Below, in pieces: positions 11,751 to 22,745 of a stretch of 64,000 nt of DNA. The stretch covers positions 426,879-490,878 of the forward strand of contig RHPI01000277.1 in assembly GCA_009103225.1 (NCBI GenBank), given 5' to 3'. This DNA is from Chlorokybus atmophyticus. Taxonomy: Eukaryota; Streptophyta; Chlorokybophyceae; Chlorokybales; Chlorokybaceae. A program made the translations under genes and the position numbers. Each line of letters begins with the position of its first letter. Within the stretch, counting starts at the first letter, position 1. Below the pieces are notes generated by a model that saw only the letters and a program-made list of their open reading frames with translations, ran no database searches and was not told the DNA's origin.

Positions 11751-12241
11751 ATCTCACTACTAACGTCGACACAGGTGTCGCCAATGTAACCTGCATCATA
11801 TCCAGCAACACGCACACCCGCCGCCGCCGCCGCCGCCGCCACCGCCACCGCTACCGCTACCCTTGCATGCCAGAGGCGGGAAACTTGGCCGCCAGTCACT
11901 GGCTCCGTCGTACCATTATAATGGTACGAACGAGCCATTGCACGTCCAGGGTGAGTCTCTGGATATTTTTATATACATATATATTCTGATTGAACCGTTT
12001 CAATGGTACGAAGATGCCTTTGCCAAAAGGTATAGGCATTGTACAAAGGTACCATTGAAATGGTACCTTTGTACAATGGCAATGGCAGTTCGTACCATTG
12101 ACAACTCTGGCAATGTCAGTCCCCCTGCGCATGAAAACACCATTGATAGCTCCGCCAAGCTATGCCCTTACAGGGGCGTGATGCCGAGGGTATGTGGCGT
12201 TTGGAAGATCGTTGGCGGCGCTGCCAGGGGCGTAGTGGGCA
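11751..12241. promoter_or_regulatory. divergent promoter region of transposon copy A with palindromes
   Basis: This lies between the minus-strand transposase start (11,750) and the plus-strand accessory gene. It contains a GCC/ACC-rich run at about 11,818-11,860 and a perfect 22-bp palindrome at 11,908-11,929. An inverted repeat at 12,037-12,078 has 20-bp arms and a 2-bp spacer. Further single GGTAC(GAA) motifs lie near 12,004 and 12,090. Repeated TGGTACGAA-like sites fit the subterminal binding sites of CACTA-type elements. The binding role is inferred. Confidence 0.5.
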
Positions 12242-12794
12242 TTGTGGTCGAGGTCCGGGATGAATTCCATGTTCGCACAGGGCGGGCAGGGTGCCGGAGG
12301 GGTGTCCTCGGTGTCAAACCCCACCAAGACTACCAAGGGCACATCCAACGACAACAGTGACTCGGGCGATATCTTACAGGGCTCCCCCTCCGAGTGGGCA
12401 AAGGCACACTACTATACTGCCTCTAAGAAAATCCGACCCACCAGCAGCTGCGACCACGGCGACATGATTGAAGGGACCAAACAAGACTGGCATAACGAAG
12501 GTGGGTTACGATGCACTGTCAATGCCACATGCTAGGGTTCTTTTATCTTGCACATGCACAGCCTCAAGTATCTTGCACTTGACATACATTGTCAATACCA
12601 CATGCACACCCTCATGCACAGCCTCCAGTGTCATGCACATGAACAGCATGACCAATCTCGCAAATGCACAGCCTATTTCTACTTGCGGGAGCTCACAAGT
12701 CGCAAAAGAGAAGCTGCGGAGTCAAACGAACGGGTAATCTATGACCTAGTTTAATGTTTCCAGCGGTAATTAAGCAGTATGCTTGCAGATTGCC

Positions 12795-13115
12795 ATGTTG
12801 GTCAGAGTGAACCGAGAGCAGCGCGGCAGGCTGACTGTCTGCCTGGCGGAGTGCAACAAAGCGGAAGACGAGGTAAGCGTGTGTATGTTGATGGGCTAGT
12901 CCTCTAGCAGCACGCCACTCTTACAGCATTACCAAATGCAGGTGGTCACTCTCAAAGCGACCATCAAGCGCATGCGCGTGCACGACGAGGCGCTGACATT
13001 CAAGCTGAAGAACGAAGCAGCCGTTGTACTGTCAGCGAGCGAAGCAGCGGATGAAGATGACTCCGGCGTTGAAGCAAAAGACTCGTCGGAGGAGGAACAT
13101 GAGGAGGGGGTTTGA
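12795..13115 (+). CDS. small acidic accessory protein of the DNA transposon
   Basis: Two exons, 12,795-12,872 and 12,942-13,115, join in phase 0 to give 83 residues starting MLVRVNREQRG. The middle (VVTLKATIKRMRVH) looks helical and the tail is very acidic (EDDSG, SSEEEHEEG). Copy B keeps the same frame in its last exon, with most changes conservative, which supports this frame over the alternative. An upstream exon-like block at 12,242-12,490, also conserved in copy B, encodes GDILQGSPSEWAKAH and MIEGTKQDWHNEG. Its donor is in phase 1, so it cannot be joined in frame with confidence. The gene runs divergently from the transposase. I do not recognise a family; a DNA-binding or TNPA-like helper would fit the position but is a guess. 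Confidence 0.45.
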
Positions 13116-13669
13116 GGAGGAGTTCAAAGGCAGGCACCACGGGTTGACAAGCTGCGCATGAGTCCGACAGCTAGACTCAATGTTATAGGGTAGTTTCATG
13201 CGCAAGTCGGCTGCTCAGTTGCAAGTGGACATACTCTCACCACTGCTCGTACATTGTATATATTGTGGGCTTTTAGGTGCAAGACCAAACAATCAGTCCA
13301 AGGTTTGTACAAGCTGCATGGCATGTTAGTGTTGGCTTACGGCAAGAATTGCCAACTTTTGTCAAACGGCAAGGGTTACATATTAACAGCAATGTAACGG
13401 CAAAGAAACTGCCGGCTATTGCTGTCAGCTGTCCGTAACTACCGGCTAACGGCCGTCTATGCACATCGATCAAAGGGTAACTGGTTGACAACTCTCGGCC
13501 GGTTAGTGCCACTGACAACCACTTTCGGCCCGCGGCCGTCTGCGTCAGTCCACTTAAGCCAACGGAAAACCCAACAGTCCAAAAGCAACAGTCCAAACAT
13601 TTCAGGCGACAGGCAGGCTCAGGCACCAGTCAGTCCCTCAATCCTTAGTTAGTCACTGTGTAAAATTTG

Positions 13670-15847
13670 CGACGAATTGGAGCAGGCGCATGCACTCAGT
13701 GGAGGCTTCTTGCGTTGCCCGACTTGCGCACGCGACCAACTCATCAATGAGTAAAATGTTGTCCAATGTTGATCTTCGGTCCCTTTTTGCTTTAGACATG
13801 CGATCGGATGTGTTGCATGCCACGCTCGGTTTTAGACATCAAAACGCCAAACATTGGCGTGCACTACTTAAGTTGTTGAATGATGCGCAGAAGGAGGTGT
13901 GTGAAAATTGTCAAGATTAAGCGAGGAAATTCGCGCTTTAAAAGACAAAGGACTTTGACAGCTTGGAGCTTCATGGCTTGCAGCTTGCGGGGGGGCTTTA
14001 GAATCCTTCCTTCTCTGGTGAGAGCAAGCAGCTCCGAAAAGCGGCAAAGTGTCAAACGCTAAGGTGAATAACGACGTCTGGTGATGATTGCTTGCAATAC
14101 AAATGAGACTATCCGCACATCATCGGTTACTGTCAAATAGATGAGGTCATTGTTTCTTCTTAAAGAAGACACACAATAAAGACAAGATAACAAATACTCA
14201 TCGGAATTAAGCAAGTCCTTAATGTTCGGCTTGTACCGCCCCCCACCAGTCATAATTACCGCAATCTATTGTTGGCTAAAGCCGTGGGAAGCACACCTTT
14301 TGCCATAAGACATCGATAACTTCCTTGTCGCTATTAATAAAGGTGTAAGGTGCACTGCAGGTGCACTAACAGCCGGCTTAATATGCACTTTTAAGCAAGA
14401 AATTCCTTGCCTCATACACGTTGTTAAATCTGTTTTTGTGGCCACAAGTCTTGATGTTGTCCAAGCTCCATCATCTTTGATCTTTTGTTAAGGTTATCAC
14501 CGATTAAGAGAATATATTATGTATGACCATGATTGCGACAAACAGCAAACAGAAATAGTATGCGCATTATTAGTTAAACGCACCTGCTTTACCGACAAAG
14601 ATTATAAATGCGCTATGCTGTGTTGCCCACACTATGCATGTAGTCAATGAGGTGACCGAGCATATCCAACCGGTACAAAAGACTTGCAAACGGGGAGAGT
14701 CCTCGCATCCCTCTTGTTTTCCATTATTTTTCGCCATGAGGAGGGTCTGTCATCAATGCCAGTTGCCCTGCAACATAGCAAGATCAGTCAAGTTTAGGAG
14801 GTACGGTTTCGATCGAAATTGTTTGACTACTCAATTTGAATGCTCCAACACGCCTTCATTTACCAGCTTGATATATTTGTTTTTGCTTTCATTGGTTTAA
14901 GAGGGGGGNNNNNNNGGGGGGGCTCGCAGCTTTTTAATTAAATTAAAGCTAAAAATGAAAAATTATTGCATAAGGGGTGATTCTTTGGTAGGATACGCCT
15001 GTGACCTATAAAGACCTTCGAGGAGTCCTTGCTTGGCCAGATTGCGCTCTCCAAAAAAACCCCTCCCCACAGACTACGCATGCGATGTTCCCGGAAACTT
15101 GGCCTAGTGCGCACTTGCCGAAGTCGGGGTAGTTGTGGATGCAGCCCTGGCTTTGCATATGAATCTGGCGGGCATCTTAGGACCCCAGGGATGTTGTCGT
15201 GCACAAGGCCAGTATGCCACCGATTGTGCAACTCCTCTACGAGTGGTTACACATATGGCTGTAGCTTTTTATTTTTTTTCCACAACACTACAGCCATATA
15301 AGGGAGCCCACTTGATCTGACCCTCCTCCCTCCTCACCGCTTTCTTTAAGACCTGATCAAGACGCTAACATCAATGAGTAATGGCAATGACCTTGAACAT
15401 ATGCAAAACTTACAGCAATTCAACAATTCAACTAATGCATGCATGCAAACGGAATATCTCACTTGCCACAATGCCCATTGTCCACATCCTTTATCGAAAA
15501 AGAGCTAATGAAGCCTAACCCAAGCACTATATACTCAGAGGCCATAAAGTGTATAAGCTTTGGACAGCGGCAATTTTTGTGAAAGGGCTCACACCAACTG
15601 TCATACAGCGAAAACGCAATCTTAAATGAGCAGCAAATTTGCTGATGATTCAAGACTCTGAATATCCAAAGTTTTAACGTTGAATATTTAGTTTCGATGA
15701 CCACGCCAACGGGTCGTAAAAGTTGCGCATCCATTTGTTAATGGAACGCATGCGTTTATGGTAATCAACATTGGAAGCGAAAAAAAAGCGAAGTGCCGCA
15801 GTCGGAAAGCCCTTTTTATACTTTCTGTCAACGAAAAATGTGGATAT
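13670..15847. other. gene-poor stretch with a small assembly gap
   Basis: No gene I can support. A run of seven Ns at 14,909-14,915 sits between poly-G tracts. The open frames near 13,690-14,060 and 14,938-15,300 lack recognisable domains, start context or splice partners. They may be retroelement remnants. Confidence 0.6.
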
Positions 15848-16087
15848 TGTAAGGGGGGAGTGCCCCTCCTCCCTCTAATCCCCTACCTCGCGGCTGATAT
15901 CGGTATGAGACTCGTGTCGTGATTGTTACTTATGGTACCACTACATTAGGGCATTAACACTAGGTTAATGGCCTTAATATGGCTTAATTGGCTGTATAAT
16001 CTCGTTGGGACCCTTACTTACTCCTAAATAAGGGCGGGGAATCGCTAGAGGTAGCACTCCACTACATCCCCNTAGCACTCCGTTACA
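15848..16087 (-). repeat. LTR of a minus-strand chromodomain gypsy element
   Basis: A 240-bp block starting TGTAAG and ending TTACA on the + strand. On the minus strand it is preceded by the purine tract AAGGGGGGGGAA, as expected for a 3' LTR. A similar tract and LTR start (TGTACCGAAG) are found at 21,290-21,310 in the nested element. It contains one N at 16,072. Confidence 0.65.
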
Positions 16088-16530
16088 TTCCCCCCCCCTT
16101 AGGTTTCAATGTCCTCATTGAAGGGTTTGCAAAGCCCCACCGTGAGTAAAAAAACGAAAGTAGTGAGGGAACGAGGGCCGAAGGGGTAAAAATGTCTGCC
16201 ATCACCCTTTTACCGTTTGCGTGTGGACACAGTACTCCAGTAACCCCGAAGAATCTCTTGGCAGTTGGTAAGATTCTTTTCGCGCTCCCATGTGTTGTGC
16301 TCAACACCATACCCTTTCCATTTCACCAACCAAGATGGCGCGCGTCCGCGTCGATGCTTACGGTGACTGAGGATTGCTTCCACCTCATACTCAAGTATCG
16401 TCGCCATCCACTGCAACGGGGGGTGAAGGAGGTTGAACCTGACTTTCAGAATGGTACGGTTTCAGTACACTCGCATAAAACACATTGTGAATGCGTATCG
16501 ACTTCGGTAAGTTCAAACGATACGCGCGAG
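16088..16530 (-). pseudogene. gypsy integrase C-terminus with chromodomain (fragment)
   Basis: On the minus strand, a block from about 16,530 encodes the integrase tail with LKPYHSESQVQPPSPP. After a frame change comes a chromodomain, 16,410-16,250, with YEVEAILSHR, WLVKWKGYG and NTWEREKNL. Chromodomains of this kind target chromovirus integration to modified histones. The frame change and the loss of everything upstream make it a fragment. It abuts the oppositely oriented gypsy remains that start near 16,560. Confidence 0.75.
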
Positions 16531-16559
16531 TGCCGACCCGATCAATCATATTAAAAGGG

Positions 16560-17732
16560 TGATGTAAAAGTGGTTAATAGCCAGTTGCTTGAGATGCAGG
16601 CAGTAAACTAGGTTTAATGATCTGTCCCAAGTGCTTGTAATGACACATGCATAGCAAGCACATGACAAGCCGCCACTTTTTGATATTAAAAAAATGGAGG
16701 AAAATGCTTGTACAAGTACATGTGAAGTTCAACATGCTTACCGATGTGTTGCATGCAATGACTGAGTTGCAAAATAAGCACAAAACCTTGAGTTTAGTGG
16801 TGATGGTGCCAAAATATCATGGCCCATGGTTAAAGCATACTCGGGGGGGTACTGTGTTAAAATATTTCAGCAAGCGTGCAACAGGGACAGTACGATTGTC
16901 AGCAATTCTTATCAACCCCCGCATTGGTCACGGACTCTTGGCCACCTTTCAGGGACGAGTGGTACCTTTGTTGTGGACATTTGGTGGCACAATGCACGGT
17001 GTAAATAGTTTGTCCTTGATTGACAGTGGTGCGATACACAACTTCGTTGAGAAACAATGGGTTGTGCGCAATAAAATAATGTGTAAACCCTCAGCATTTT
17101 TAGCTGCCGATGCTGGGGGTGCGTTGCCAGTGAAAGGAGAAAAATGAAAATAAAAATTGGTAGTTATCATGCCAACCTCACCTTTATAGTTGTGTCCATC
17201 AACATGGTTGGTGTTGATGAGGTTCTAGGACAAGAATGGCACAATAATAATATTGAAATGACATTGGATACTGGTGCACAATTGTGCACAGTGAATAAGG
17301 GCCGTAAGCGTGTGACGCTGTCTGTGATAGGGTCACATAGCTTGGAACATAAGCAAACTGGCCCCGCGCTTCTCATTGCGCTGCAAGTGAAGCGTGCATT
17401 TCGTAAAAACACACCAGCTTTTCTGGTGCACTTAACGTCGTCCGGCGACTTTGTGCCGGGCAATACGGAAGGTGCTGCAGACATCAATGATAAGTATTGA
17501 AACATATTCTCATATGAGTTTACATGCTTACCCCCTGAGCGAGGTGTTGGCCAATATATAGGGTAAGCCCCAATGAGAGGGAGGAAATGGAAACAGAAAT
17601 GAAAGAGTTGTTGGAAAAGGGATTGATTAAACCAAGTTCTTCACCCTTTGGCGCACCCATCTTGTTTATGGTGAAAACGAATGGGAAATTGCGCATGTGT
17701 GTAGATCATCGTGCTTTGAACAAGATTACGGT
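16560..17732 (+). pseudogene. outer gypsy element: protease region and start of reverse transcriptase
   Basis: The frame 16,647-17,147 includes a retropepsin-like site (LIDSGAIHNFVE). The frame 17,144-17,500 continues the protease domain (INMVGVDEVLGQEW). The frame from 17,587 is the start of a Ty3/gypsy reverse transcriptase (ELLEKGLIKPSSSPFGAPIL, MCVDHRALNKIT). It is cut at 17,732 by the nested element and resumes at 21,619. Between 17,500 and 17,587 the frame is lost. Its protease region is clearly related to that of the nested element at 20,571-21,060, so both belong to one family. Confidence 0.8.
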
Positions 17733-18054
17733 TGTATCGGAGTGCTACCGCTATGCGGTTCCCCGCCCTTATTCAATGAGAAATAAGGGTTCAAGTTGGG
17801 ATAAACACAGCCATCAAAGTCGTATTAAGGCCTTCATAGACCCTAATAAGGTGTTATGTTATGTAACATTGATATCGACTTGAGACATGAGTCTCAAGTC
17901 GATATCGGCCGCATGGCGGTGCTGCTAACGCAGCGACCGCCATAGCCAGGGGATCTTTTGATCCCCTGGCTGCCAGCGGCGGCGGTGGCGACGTTGCTGT
18001 GGTGGTGGTGTTGGGGTAGGGGATTGAAGGGGGCGGTAGCACCCCCTTCTTACA
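17733..18054 (+). repeat. nested gypsy 5' LTR
   Basis: 322 bp, TGTATCGG to CTTCTTACA. It includes a strong hairpin at 17,873-17,908 (16-bp arms, 4-nt loop) and a second one formed by CCAGGGGATC and its complement near 17,945-17,968. Confidence 0.9.
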
Positions 18055-18600
18055 TTTGATTTAGGGTTGGAACGTGGGGGCCTGGGGGGGCGGCAACGGC
18101 TTTAGCGGCGGCGGGGCGCAGAGGCGGCAGTTGACACTGCTCAGTGCCGCTGTCAGGCCGGCGGCCTGACAGCGGCGGCAGCGGCGGCAGCGGGCAGCCG
18201 CTACCCATGGGTGGCCACTAGGGTGGGTAGTGGTAGTTGTTAGCTAGTTGTTGTTATTGTATAGTTGTATAGTTGTATAGTGCTGCTGTTGGTGTAGCCT
18301 AGCCTTGCCTTGCCTTGCCTTGCCTTGCCTTGCTTGCTTAGCCTACCCTAGCTTGCTTGGCCTAGCCTAGCTTGTTAGTGTGAAGGGGAGGCGGTCACTC
18401 AGGTAGCCTCACCTCAAGTATTGCATCCCAGCACATCACTTGTAATTGTCACATTATTACTTGTGAGTGTGCTCATGGTTGGGGCTGCCACCACGTGAAT
18501 TCGTGGTGGTGTAAGGAAGGGTTGTGGTTGTTTACACTTCTCCCACCTCAAGAAAACAGTCTAATGCCAACTTTGGCTGTTTTTGCCGCCATTTAGTGCG
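18055..18600. other. 5' leader of nested gypsy with short tandem repeats
   Basis: GC-rich leader with TAGTTGTATAGTTG repeats near 18,250-18,285 and a CCTTG pentamer run at about 18,301-18,336. No coding sequence is visible before the gag remnants that start near 19,000. Confidence 0.6.
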
Positions 18601-18999
18601 GTAGGGCCGCCAGATTCATTTCAGACGGTCGATATCAAACTCACAACTTGTTGATATCAGCCTATAGGGTTGATTCAACGAGAGTTTGGCACCTTTTGTG
18701 TCATTTACAATTGTGCGTTGAGCAGGGTTGTACAAAGTGAAAACTTTGAGGTGTTGTTAACTCAAAGTTTGTTGTAGCTTGTGAACCATCGCGTAGTTTC
18801 GCGTACGATTTGTTAAAAACGAGCGTCTTGTTAAGAGGTGTGTGTTGGGCAGTCGTTTTACGTGATGTTTAGCCCAATTATAGCACCTTGAAATCAACAA
18901 GAAAGAAATAACAAATTTTGACACTTTTAGAGTGCTCAACTCGTGTGCGTGTGCACTCGTGCATTTGCAACTTATTGACGGCTTGTCTCCTTGGGCAGA

Positions 19000-20469
19000 T
19001 GTCTTACCAAGGAGAGGAAGGTGGGATGTATCCCGTTCGTGAGGATTCATCCTATGAGCCATCAAGTGATGAGGAAGCGAAACACTTGGAGACGAGTGGT
19101 AGTTACAATGTCAGTGAGGAGGAAGAAGCTCTTCCTCCTCACTGACATTGTAACTACCACTCGTCTATAAGTCCAAGAGTAGTGAAGCTTCTTTAAAGAA
19201 GTCCTCTCATGACGAACAACCTATGGACGCTCAGCATCATCGGGGCGGCCATAGCAAAGTACGCATCAGAGCGTGAGGCTCTTCTTGTTGCACACCCCCA
19301 GCTTCGCAAGGAAGTGTTAAATGAGTGGGCGCAGCAAGTCCGTAACGCATATAAGAAGGACTTCGCGGCACTCCCGCGCGCAAGCAAGGAGATGGTAATT
19401 CGCATGATTGAGCACGAGTTGACGCGTAATGTACCGCAACTCATGCACACAGATCCAGCAGTGGCCACTCTTATGGCCACTTATAACAAATCAGGCCCAT
19501 ATGCAGCCCAGAGGATAGCGTTCGAGGCTTTCACCTTATTAATGGTGGAAACTCAAAAGCGTTGCAAGGACCTCTTCTGGTACTTAAGGCCTGAGCTGGA
19601 GGAGAAGTTAGCTCGAGGAGAGCGCTTGACTGCACCTCGATGCTATATAGTCCCAATTGGTGGCATCACGCCAGCGGGTGGCCGGGGCTACCACAACTGT
19701 AGCAGGGACATCATTTGGCCTACCCGTCACAGCGCTGAACAAGCCCGAGAAGTTTAAGCCCAATGGGGCTGTGAACATTCGTGAATTGGGTGGTGAGTGT
19801 GAAGCGCTACTTGGCTGCATTTCAGCGACCAGTTAGTGAGCATACATCTGTTGCTGAGTTGCTCATGCCACCTAACGCTTTGGCTGAGTGGGCACATCAA
19901 ATAGAGGATGGTGCTTCCACTGTGGAGGCATTGTTTCAGTTCTTGGTGGAGCGCTATGGTGGCATGGACCCGACTACTGCTGCTCGCAAGCTTACCAAGT
20001 TGCGACAGAATGGTCGGGCGGCTTCAGTGTACTTGCAGGAGTTTTAGGCACTTGTTGGCCGCGTCAATATTGGGCTCATGCCCATGGACAAGGCTGAGCA
20101 GTTTGACCGGTACAAGCGGCTTGGATGCGCGCTTGCGCGACCAGTTGCAGTACAACATGTCGACGGGGCAACCATGGGTTCCCGCGGACCTCGCAACCTT
20201 GCAGAGGTTGAGTGTGTATCTGTTCAACAATGATGCTGCGACTGTGCAGGACAAGTCACAGGTGGTGGCTTCAGTCAAGCCACATGGGGGAGGGGGAAGC
20301 GGTTCCCTCCACCAAGTGCGCATGCGGCGAAAAAGGCCAAGACCTCATACGCACCTGCGAGTGGTGCTACGCCTATTGCAGCACGCGCCTGCTATGTGTG
20401 CCATCAGCCAGGTCACATTGCGAAGAACCGCCCAACCAAGGGAAGGGCAAGGCCAAGAAGGTTGAATAG
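19000..20469 (+). pseudogene. nested gypsy gag remnants
   Basis: A short acidic frame begins at 19,000 (MSYQGEEGG) and runs into a 75-bp fold-back at 19,091-19,165 that ends the frame. Gag-like helical frames follow at 19,209-19,757 and 19,781-20,047. A nucleocapsid-type knuckle near 20,392-20,430 reads CYVCHQPGHIAKNRP. In it the last zinc ligand, normally Cys, is Arg, so the knuckle lacks one ligand. Several frame changes and stops separate the pieces. Confidence 0.75.
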
Positions 20470-20570
20470 GATTACGTCGTGACTGATGTACCTTCATCTG
20501 ATGGCCAGTTGCTAGTGTTACATACAACAAATTGGATTGAATGAATTGTCTCGTGTGCATGTAATGACGC

Positions 20571-21173
20571 ATGCATGGCAAGCACATGATAAACTGCCAG
20601 TTTTCGATAGTGAAAAAGTGGATGACAATGCTTGTGCTAGTGCATGTAGAGTTTAACATGCTGATAGAAGTTTTGCGCACATTGTGTAAGTTACAAAATA
20701 AACACACGACACTGAGTGTGGTTGTCATGATGCCCAAATATCAAGGACCGTGGCTCAAGCATATTCGGGGGGGAACTGTGTTGAAACAATTCACAAAGCG
20801 TGAGACGGGGACAGTGCGGTTGTCATCAATATTACTTAACCCACGCATCAGTCACGGAATCTTGGCTACCTTTCAAGGGCGAGTAGTACCTTTATTGTGG
20901 ACCTTCACAGGCATGGCACAGGGTATTACTAGCTCGTTCTTGGTTGACACTGGGGCAACGCATAACTTTGTCGAAGAAAAAATGGTTATGCGCAATAAGA
21001 TAGCGTGTAAACCCTTAGACTTCTCAGCTGCTGGTGCTGGGGGTGCGTTATCGGTAAAAGGTGAAATGGAAAGGGTATAATGTTTAACACAACACGTGGG
21101 AACCCGAAAGGAATCTTACCAACTGCCAGGAGATTCTTCGGGCGTACTGGAGTGATGTGTCCGCACGCGGATA
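20571..21173 (+). pseudogene. nested gypsy protease joined to chromodomain by internal deletion
   Basis: The frame 20,571-21,060 carries the retropepsin site SFLVDTGATHNFVEEK. Within a few codons of its C-terminal GGALSVKGE the sequence passes into the chromodomain tail. That tail has WKGYNV, a stop, HNTWEPERNLTNCQEILRAY, and then a stop near 21,173. The outer copy continues normally into the rest of its protease at this point. About 3 kb of pol has therefore been removed between the two blocks. Confidence 0.75.
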
Positions 21174-21300
21174 GTAAAAGGGTGCTGGCATACATCTTTA
21201 CCGCTTCGGCCCTGGTTCTTTTCTTACTTAGGTTTTCCGTGTGCACGGTGGGGCCTTGCTAACCCTTCAATGAGGACATAAAAACCTAAGTGGGGGGGAA

Positions 21301-21618
21301 TGTACCGAAGTGCTACCGCTATGCGGTTCCCCGCCCTTTTTTTAATGAGAAATAAGGGTTCCAACGGGATAAAAACAGCCATGAAAGTCGTATTGAGGCC
21401 TTTAAAGGCCCTAATAAGGTGTTATGTTATGTAACACCGATATCGACTTGAGACATAAGTCTCAAGTCGATATCGCGCCGCATGGCGGCGCTGCTAACGC
21501 AGCGATCGCCATAGCCAGGGGATCTTTCGATCCTCTGGCTGCCAGCGGCGGCGACGTTGCTGTGGTGGTGGTGTTGGGGTAGGGGATTAAAGGGGGCGGT
21601 AGCACCCCCCTTCTTACA
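21301..21618 (+). repeat. nested gypsy 3' LTR
   Basis: 318 bp, TGTACCGAAG to CTTCTTACA, similar to the 5' LTR with several substitutions and small gaps. It keeps the long hairpin near 21,441-21,476. Confidence 0.9.
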
Positions 21619-21780
21619 ACGGTAAAGAATCGATACCCGTTATTGCGGATTGATAATGTGTTTGATAAGCTATTAGGTAATGCGTATATTAGTACGCTAG
21701 ACTTGACAAGTGGGCATCATCAGATCCGAATTCGCCCTTCTGATATCCACAAAACGGCATTCAAAACACCCTCACTCCTA
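21619..21780 (+). pseudogene. outer gypsy reverse transcriptase, continuation
   Basis: Directly after the target duplication the outer element resumes with [18 protein letters not shown] and [20 protein letters not shown]. This is the next conserved block of a Ty3/gypsy reverse transcriptase. The aspartate of LDL is the first catalytic residue. The frame breaks near 21,780 and no later pol is visible. Confidence 0.85.
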
Positions 21781-22173
21781 AAATTAGGAAACTTGGCCTT
21801 GACTGCCAGTGTTACAGTGCTACACTATGGGTGCCGTTCAGGTTTTATCACATGCACGCACGCACATGCGCTCCCGCATGCAGGTATGCACGCACACACA
21901 CACACTCACACACGCTCTGGTGCACTTTGGGTGCAGATCTTGTTAAGCGTGAAGGCAAGCTACAAGCAGTGCTGCAACTAGTCAAGTTACAATGAATACA
22001 TTGCAACATGCGACACATGTCACCGGTAATGAATCTACCCTTGAATCACGTGCACGTGTGCGTGTGTATCTTTGTGTGCATGTCTCTCTGTGTTCTCTTG
22101 GATCACTCATGAGTTGTGCGCATTTGTGCAAAGGCTTGTTGCCATATGACGGCAAATGGTTTAGCAACAGGAG
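21781..22173. other. junction between gypsy remains and DNA-transposon copy B
   Basis: CA-rich simple sequence at about 21,850-21,920, otherwise nothing that I can assign. Confidence 0.5.
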
Positions 22174-22315
22174 ATGGAGATCTTCCAGCGATACCAGCAT
22201 TACCAGCAATCTAGCAACATTCGACACCATTGGCGATATCACGTCAACCTGTTCCACCAGATACACCAAGCGAATACCAGGTTGTCATTAATTGTCACCC
22301 TCGCACTTACTGTAG

Positions 22316-22745
22316 CGGCTTACATCCATTCCGCACGTGGGCACATAAGTCAGCCCAACATCATGTTCTACTCAGAATTGGATGACGTCGGCCACCAAGC
22401 TGTCACTGTATATGCGACTAGAGACATCAAGGCAGGGGACGAGCTACTCTTAAACTACACCCCTGTCCTTGCGCCAGACGGGCCGACAGACAAAGAATGC
22501 ATTGCTGCATGCTCAGATTACATGCCTTGTTAGTGCAAGACTGTTAATGCAAGACTGTCAATGACTCAACGACTGTCATTGTGACACTGAAAGCTAACTT
22601 GCCTTCTTTGCTTGCAGACCCAACTGCGGCAAAAGGAGGGTGCGGCGCAAAGGCTTGCGAGGGATCGAATGCTGGCCATGGAGGACGCTATGTGGCAAAT
22701 TACCAGCAAGCTATTAAGGCAGCCGGGCAAAATTGCCATTACATA
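22316..22745 (+). pseudogene. SET-domain C-terminal fragment (copy B)
   Basis: After a TTACTGTAG acceptor, an exon at 22,316-22,533 encodes AYIHSARGH, QPNIMFY, YATRDIKAGDELLLNY and a stop. This is the second half of a SET domain, where the PN motif and the Asp-Glu-Leu..Asn-Tyr end contribute to the cofactor and substrate pockets. A following exon-like block, 22,619-22,745, encodes a charged helix with RQKEGAAQRLARDRMLAMED. The first half of a SET domain is found only at the right edge of the window (63,736-64,000). No upstream SET exons are seen before 22,316, so this is a fragment. Confidence 0.65.

Larger units (their letters stand above)
6140..13669 (-). mobile_element. DNA transposon copy A (Plavaka/KDZ type), truncated and interrupted by Copia-1
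   Basis: Leaving out Copia-1 (6589-11493), this stretch is colinear with copy B at about 27,420-29,100 plus 34,006-34,828. It holds the first two coding blocks of a minus-strand transposase, a divergent promoter region and a small plus-strand accessory gene. Homology stops on the left near 6163, at the end of the second transposase exon. On the right it stops near 13,669. Everything downstream of transposase exon 2, including the methyltransferase, is missing. I could not identify terminal inverted repeats. Confidence 0.7.
17733..21618 (+). mobile_element. nested gypsy element, internally deleted
   Basis: Bounded by similar LTRs and the 5-bp target duplication ACGGT (17,728-17,732 and 21,619-21,623). 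It lies inside the reverse transcriptase gene of the outer gypsy. The interior holds a broken gag, a protease domain and a chromodomain stub. Reverse transcriptase, RNase H and most of integrase are deleted, so it is non-autonomous. The purine tract TGGGGGGGAA directly precedes the 3' LTR. No clear primer site was found after the 5' LTR. Confidence 0.9.

Noticed and set aside
15029-15301. Possible gypsy integrase fragment
   Set aside because: I looked for the HHCC and DDE motifs in all frames and found none, so it is left unassigned.
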